From Hydractinia symbiolongicarpus (taxonomy: Eukaryota > Cnidaria > Hydrozoa > Anthoathecata > Hydractiniidae): a DNA stretch of 64,000 nucleotides. Shown in pieces: positions 60,053 to 64,000 of the stretch. Each line of letters opens with the position of its first letter. Position 1 is the stretch's first letter. The position numbers and the translations under genes were made by a program. The DNA is taken from NCBI RefSeq assembly GCF_029227915.1, contig NC_079875.1, positions 42,305,201 through 42,369,200 of the forward strand, given 5' to 3'. The notes under the pieces are model-generated. The model made no database searches. It was not told the DNA's origin and saw only the letters and a program-made list of their open reading frames with translations.

Positions 60053-62158
60053 GACTTGTAGTTTTCAAAAATGTTTTCATTTTTGATGAGACTCCGAATA
60101 AAAGAAGTTTAATCGCCGTCAAACAAAAACCCGCGATTTCCCGTAAATCCCAGGCTTGGCCCGTATAGTCGAATGTATACAAAGAAAGTACCCAGGGATT
60201 AAACTCATTTCCCGAACGATTTTTTAAATTATTTTGTCACCACTAAAACGCATGAGACTTGTAGTTTTCAAAAGTGTTTTCATTTTTGATGAGACGCTGA
60301 ATAAAAGAAGTTTAATCGCCGGCAAACGAAAACCCGCGATTTCCCGTAAATCCCGGGCTTGGCCCGTATAGTCGTATGTACACAAAGAAAGTACCCAGGG
60401 AGTAAACTCATTTCCCGAACGATTTTTTAAATTATTTTTTCACCACTAAAACGCATAAGACTTGTAGTTTTTAAAAAATTTTTTCATTTTTAATGAGACG
60501 GTTAATGAAAGGGGTTTAATCGCCGGCAAACGAAAACCCGCGATTTCTCGTAAATCCCGGGCTTGGCCCGTATAGTCGAATGTATACAAAGAAAGTACCC
60601 TGTAAGTAAACTCATTTCCAGAACGATGTTTTAAATTATTTTTTCACCACTAAAACGCATAAGACTTTTAGTTTTCAAAAATGTTTTCATTTTTGATGAG
60701 ACGCTGAATAAAAGAAGTTTAATCGCCGGCAAACGAAAACCCGCGATTTCCCGTAAATCCCTAGCTTGGCCCGTATAGTCGAATGTATACAAAGAAAGGA
60801 CCCAGGGAGTAAATTCATTTCCCGAACGATTTTTTAAATTATTTTTTCACCACTAAAACGCATAAGACTTGTAGTTTTCAAAAATGTTTTCATTTTTGAT
60901 GAGACTCCGAATAAAAGAAGTTTAATCGCCGTCAAACGAAAACCCGCGATTTCCCATAAAATCCCGGGCTTGGCCCGTATAGTCAAAAGTATACAAAGAA
61001 AGTACCCAGGGGGTAAACTCATTTACTAAATGATTTTTTAAATTATTTTGTCACCACTAAAACGCATGAGACTTGTAGTTTTTAAAAGTGTTTTCATTTT
61101 TGATGGGACGCTGAATAAAAGAAGTTTAATCGCCGGCAAACGAAAACCCGCGATTTCCCGTAAATCCCGGGCTTGGCCCGTATAGTTGAATGTATCTAAA
61201 GAAAGTACCCGGGGAGTAAACTCATTTCCCGAACAATTTTTTAAATTATTTTTTCTCCACTAAAACGCATGAGATTTGTAATTTTCAAAAATGTTTTCAT
61301 TTTTGATGAGACGATTAATGAAAGGGGTTTAATCGGCGGAAAATGAAAACCCGCGATTTCCCGTAAATCACGGGCTTGGCCCGTATAGTCGAATGTATAC
61401 AAAGAAAGTACCCTGTGAGTAAACTCATTTCCAGAACGATTTTTTAAATTAGTTTTTCACCACTAAAACGCATAAGACTTGTAGTTTTCAAAAATGTTTT
61501 CATTTTTGATGAGACGCTGAATAAAAGAAGTTTAATCGCCGGCAAACGAAAACCCACGATTTCCCGAAAATCCCGGGCTTGGCCCGTATAGTCAAAAGTA
61601 TACAAAGAAAGTACCCAGGGAGTAAACTCATTTCCCAAATGATTTTTTAACTTATTTTGTCACCACTAAAACGCATGAGACTTGTAGTTTTCAAAAGTGT
61701 GTTCATTTTTGATGGGACGCCGAATAAAAGAAGTTTAATCGCCGGCAAACGAAAACCCGCGATTTCCCGTAAATCCTGGGCTTGGCCCGTATAGTCAAAA
61801 GTATACAAAGTAAGTACCCAGGGAGTAAACGCATTTCCCAAATGATTTTTTGAATTATTTTGTCGCCACTAAAACGCATGAGACTTGTAGTTTTCAAAAG
61901 TGTTTTCATTTTTGATGAGACGCTGAATAAAAGAAGTTTAATCGCCGGCAAACGAAAACCCGCGATTTCCCGTAAATCCTGGGCTTGGCCCGCATAGTTG
62001 AATGTATCTATAGAAAGTACCCAGGGAGTAAACTGACTTCCCGAACGATTTTTCAAATTATTTCTGCACCAGTAGAACGAATGAGACTTGTAGTTTTCAA
62101 AAATGTTTTCATTTTTGATGAGACGCTGAATAAAAGAAGTTTAATCGCCGGCAAACGA
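60053..62158 (+). repeat. ~10-monomer block, copy 2 (17-monomer offset)
   Basis: Second copy of 56600-58705. Private changes are CAAACAAAAACCC near 60.12 kb, AAAGGACCCAGG near 60.80 kb, TTTCCCATAAAATCCC (one extra base) near 60.95 kb, AATTAGTTTTTCACC near 61.45 kb, TTTTTTAACTTATTTTG near 61.65 kb and TTTTTTGAATTATTTTG near 61.85 kb. Confidence 0.85.
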
Positions 62159-62929
62159 AAACCCGCGATTTCCCGTAAATCCCGGGCTTGGCCCGTATAG
62201 TTGAATGTATCTAAAGAAAGTACCCAGGGAGTAAACTGACTTCCCGAACGATTTTTCAAATTATTTCTGCACCAGTAGAACGAATGAGACTTGTAGTTTT
62301 CAAAAATGTTTTCATTTTTGATGAGACGCTGAATAAAAGAAGTTTAATCGCCGGTAAACGAAAACCCGCCATTTCCCGCAAACCCCGGACTCGGCCGGTA
62401 TAGTCAAAAGTATAAAAAGAAAGTACCCAGGGAGTAAACTCATTTCCCGAACGATTTTTTAAATTATTTTTTCACCACTAAAACGCATTAGACTTGTAGT
62501 TTTCAGAAATGTTTTCATTTTTGATGAGACGCCTAATGAAAGTGGTTTAATCGCCGGCAAACGAAAACCCGCGATTTCCCGTAAATCCCGGGCTTGGCCC
62601 GTATAGTCGAATGTATACAAAGAAAGTACTCAGGGAGTAAACTCATTTCCCGAACGATTTTTTAAATTATTTTTTCACCACTAAAACGCATGAGACTTGT
62701 AGTTTTTAAAAATGTTTTCATTTTTGATGAGACTCCGAATAAAAGAAGTTTAATCGCTGTCAAACGAAAACCCGCGATTTCCCGTAAATCCCAGGCTTGG
62801 CCCGTATAGTCGAATGTATACAAAGAAAGTACCCAGGGATTAAACTCATTTCCCGAACGATTTTTTAAATTATTTTGTCACCACTAAAACGCATGAGACT
62901 TGTAGTTTTCAAAAGTGTTTTCATTTTTG
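62159..62929 (+). repeat. Linking monomers (type D, type C, GACTCCGAA)
   Basis: Four monomers follow an order also seen near 56.17-56.80 kb: type D with CCGCAAACC and GTATAAAAAGAAAG, type C with CGCCTAATGAAAGTGG, a GACTCCGAATAAAAG monomer with AATCGCTGTCAAACG, and a TTTTGTCACC monomer. Near 62.93 kb the last one is fused to GACGGTTAATGAAAGGGG of type E, skipping the A6T6 tract. No gene. Confidence 0.76.
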
Positions 62930-64000
62930 ATGAGACGGTTAATGAAAGGGGTTTAATCGCCGGCAAACGAAAACCCGCGATTTCTCGTAAATCCTGGGCT
63001 TGGCCCGTATAGTCGAATGTATACAAAGAAAGTACCCTGTAAGTAAACTCATTTCCAGAACGATGTTTTCAATTATTTTTTCACCACTAAAACGCATAAG
63101 ACTTTTAGTTTTCAAAAATGTTTTCATTTTTGATGAGACGCTGAATAAAAGAAGTTTAATCGCCGGCAAACGAAAACCCGCAATTTCCCGTAAATCCCTA
63201 GCTTGGCCCGTATAGTCGAATGTATACAAAGAAAGTACCCAGGGAGTAAATTCATTTCCCGAACGATTTTTTAAATTATTTTTTCACCACTAAAACGCAT
63301 AAGACTTGTAGTTTTCAAAAATGTTTTCATTTTTGATGAGACTCCGAATAAAAGAAGTTTAATCGCCGTCAAACGAAAACCCGCGATTTCCCGAAAATCC
63401 CGGGCTTGGCCGTATAGTCAAAAGTATACAAAGAAAGTACCCAGGGGGTAAACTCATTTACTAAATGATTTTTTAAATTATTTTGTCACCACTAAAACGC
63501 ATGAGACTTGTAGTTTTTAAAAGTGTTTTCATTTTTGATGGGACGCTGAATAAAAGAAGTTTAATCGCCGGCAAACGAAAACCCGCGATTTCCCGTAAAT
63601 CCCGGGCTTGGCCCGTATAGTTGAATGTATCTAAAGAAAGTACCCGGGGAGTAAACTCATTTCCCGAACAATTTTTTAAATTATTTTTTCTCCACTAAAA
63701 CGCATGAGATTTTTAATTTTTAAAAATGTTTTCATTTTTGATGAGACGATTAATGAAAGGGGTTTAATCGGCGGAAAATGAAAACCCGCGATTTCCCGTA
63801 AATCACGGGCTTGGCCCGTATAGTCGAATGTATACAAAGAAAGTACCCTGTGAGTAAACTCATTTCCAGAACGATTTTTTAAATTATTTTTTCACCACTA
63901 AAACGCATAAGACTTGTAGTTTTCAAAAATGTTTTCATTTTTGATGAGACGCTGAATAAAAGAAGTTTAATCGCCGGCAAACGAAAACCCACGATTTCCC
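62930..64000 (+). repeat. Partial third copy of 60493-61565 (12-monomer offset), cut by window end
   Basis: Matches 60493-61565 at an offset of 2,435-2,437 bp (12 monomers), with CCCTGTAAGTAAAC, GACTTTTAGTTTTC, CATTTACTAAATG and ACCCGGGGAGTAAAC in order. Private changes are GATGTTTTCAATTATT near 63.07 kb, CTTGGCCGTATAG (one base missing) near 63.41 kb and GATTTTTAATTTTTAAAAATG near 63.71 kb. The window ends inside a type A monomer. Confidence 0.84.

Larger units (their letters stand above)
1..64000 (+). repeat. Tandem satellite array, ~203-bp monomer, ~315 copies
   Basis: The same unit recurs every 203 bp throughout. Landmarks, in order along the + strand, are a T/A tract (GATTTTTTAAATT), CACTAAAACGCATGAGAC, GTAGTTTTC, a hairpin around TTTT, GATGAGACGCTG, TTTAATCGCCGGCAAACG, TTTCCCGTAAATCCCGGG, CTTGGCCCGTATAGTC, TATACAAAGAAAGTACCC and GTAAACTCATTTCCCGAAC. 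All copies point the same way and I found no insertion of foreign DNA. Lengths range from about 200 to 206 bp because of small indels. A hand count of one consensus gives about 38% GC. No gene, tRNA, rRNA, transposon or unique spacer is visible, so this is the annotation for all stretches without genes. Established knowledge: arrays like this are eukaryotic centromeric or pericentromeric (sometimes subtelomeric) heterochromatin. The exact chromosomal role cannot be read from sequence. The family is not one I recognise. Confidence 0.98.

Noticed and set aside
1-64000. A giant gene with protein repeats of about 68 residues
   Set aside because: 203 is not divisible by 3, so the reading frame changes from monomer to monomer, and a stop at the TTTAAA tract ends the frame in almost every unit.
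1-64000. CRISPR array
   Set aside because: The whole 203-bp unit repeats; there are no short repeats alternating with unique spacers.
1-64000. Ribosomal DNA, tRNA clusters, telomere repeats or histone clusters as the source of tandem repetition
   Set aside because: The monomer has no recognisable rRNA, tRNA or histone sequence, and no short telomeric unit such as TTAGG, TTAGGG or TTTAGGG in tandem.
1-64000. Inserted transposon or retroelement
   Set aside because: I looked for breaks in the 203-bp register. All deviations are indels of a few bases or in-register fusions, and no segment is foreign to the satellite.
1-64000. Naming a species or a published satellite family
   Set aside because: I cannot match the monomer from memory. 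CpG content only hints at low germline methylation, which is not enough to assign a taxon.

Overview
The whole 64 kb window is one uninterrupted satellite DNA array. A monomer of about 203 bp repeats head to tail from the first base to the last, roughly 315 times (64,000/203), always in the same orientation. I see no unique DNA, transposon insertion, inversion, RNA gene or credible protein gene. Both ends of the window cut through a monomer, so the array continues on both sides.

The organism must be a eukaryote: an array of this length and monomer size, with layered higher-order repeats (HORs), is typical of centromeric or pericentromeric heterochromatin and is not known from bacteria or archaea. 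I do not recognise the monomer and cannot name the species. One clue is that the consensus has about 38% GC and, by my hand count, 13 CpG in 203 bp where about 7.5 are expected. That argues against a germline with heavy CpG methylation and leans toward an invertebrate such as an insect, but this is only a lean.

Each monomer has an AT-rich half with T/A tracts and a perfect 9-bp hairpin, and a GC-rich half with nested CCCG/CGGG hairpins and GCCGGC, CCCGGG and GTATAC palindromes. One piece of the GC-rich half resembles the conserved core of a CENP-B box with one spacer base missing. At least five monomer subtypes recur. The most distinct ('D') concentrates eight differences in about 59 bp.

Layout: 1-3.1 kb mixed monomers; 3.1-9.7 kb a 9-monomer duplication followed by an 11-monomer-offset copy; 9.9-20.2 kb a 22-monomer unit duplicated, with a 7-monomer duplication nested in the second copy; 20.2-28.1 kb overlapping 4-, 9- and 13-monomer copies; 27.9-32.7 kb a 12-monomer tandem duplication; 32.8-40.1 kb 5-, 6- and 7-monomer units; 40.1-44.4 kb mixed; 44.4-50.3 kb three nearly identical 7-monomer units, two adjacent and one displaced; 51.6-54.0 kb a 6-monomer tandem; 54.0-56.6 kb short copies; 56.6-64 kb 17-, 12- and 2-monomer copies. 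Nearly all offsets are multiples of 203 to within a few bases, as expected from in-register unequal exchange. The many open frames of about 64 codons are by-products of the repeat: 203 is not a multiple of 3, and the translations vary freely at the amino-acid level.
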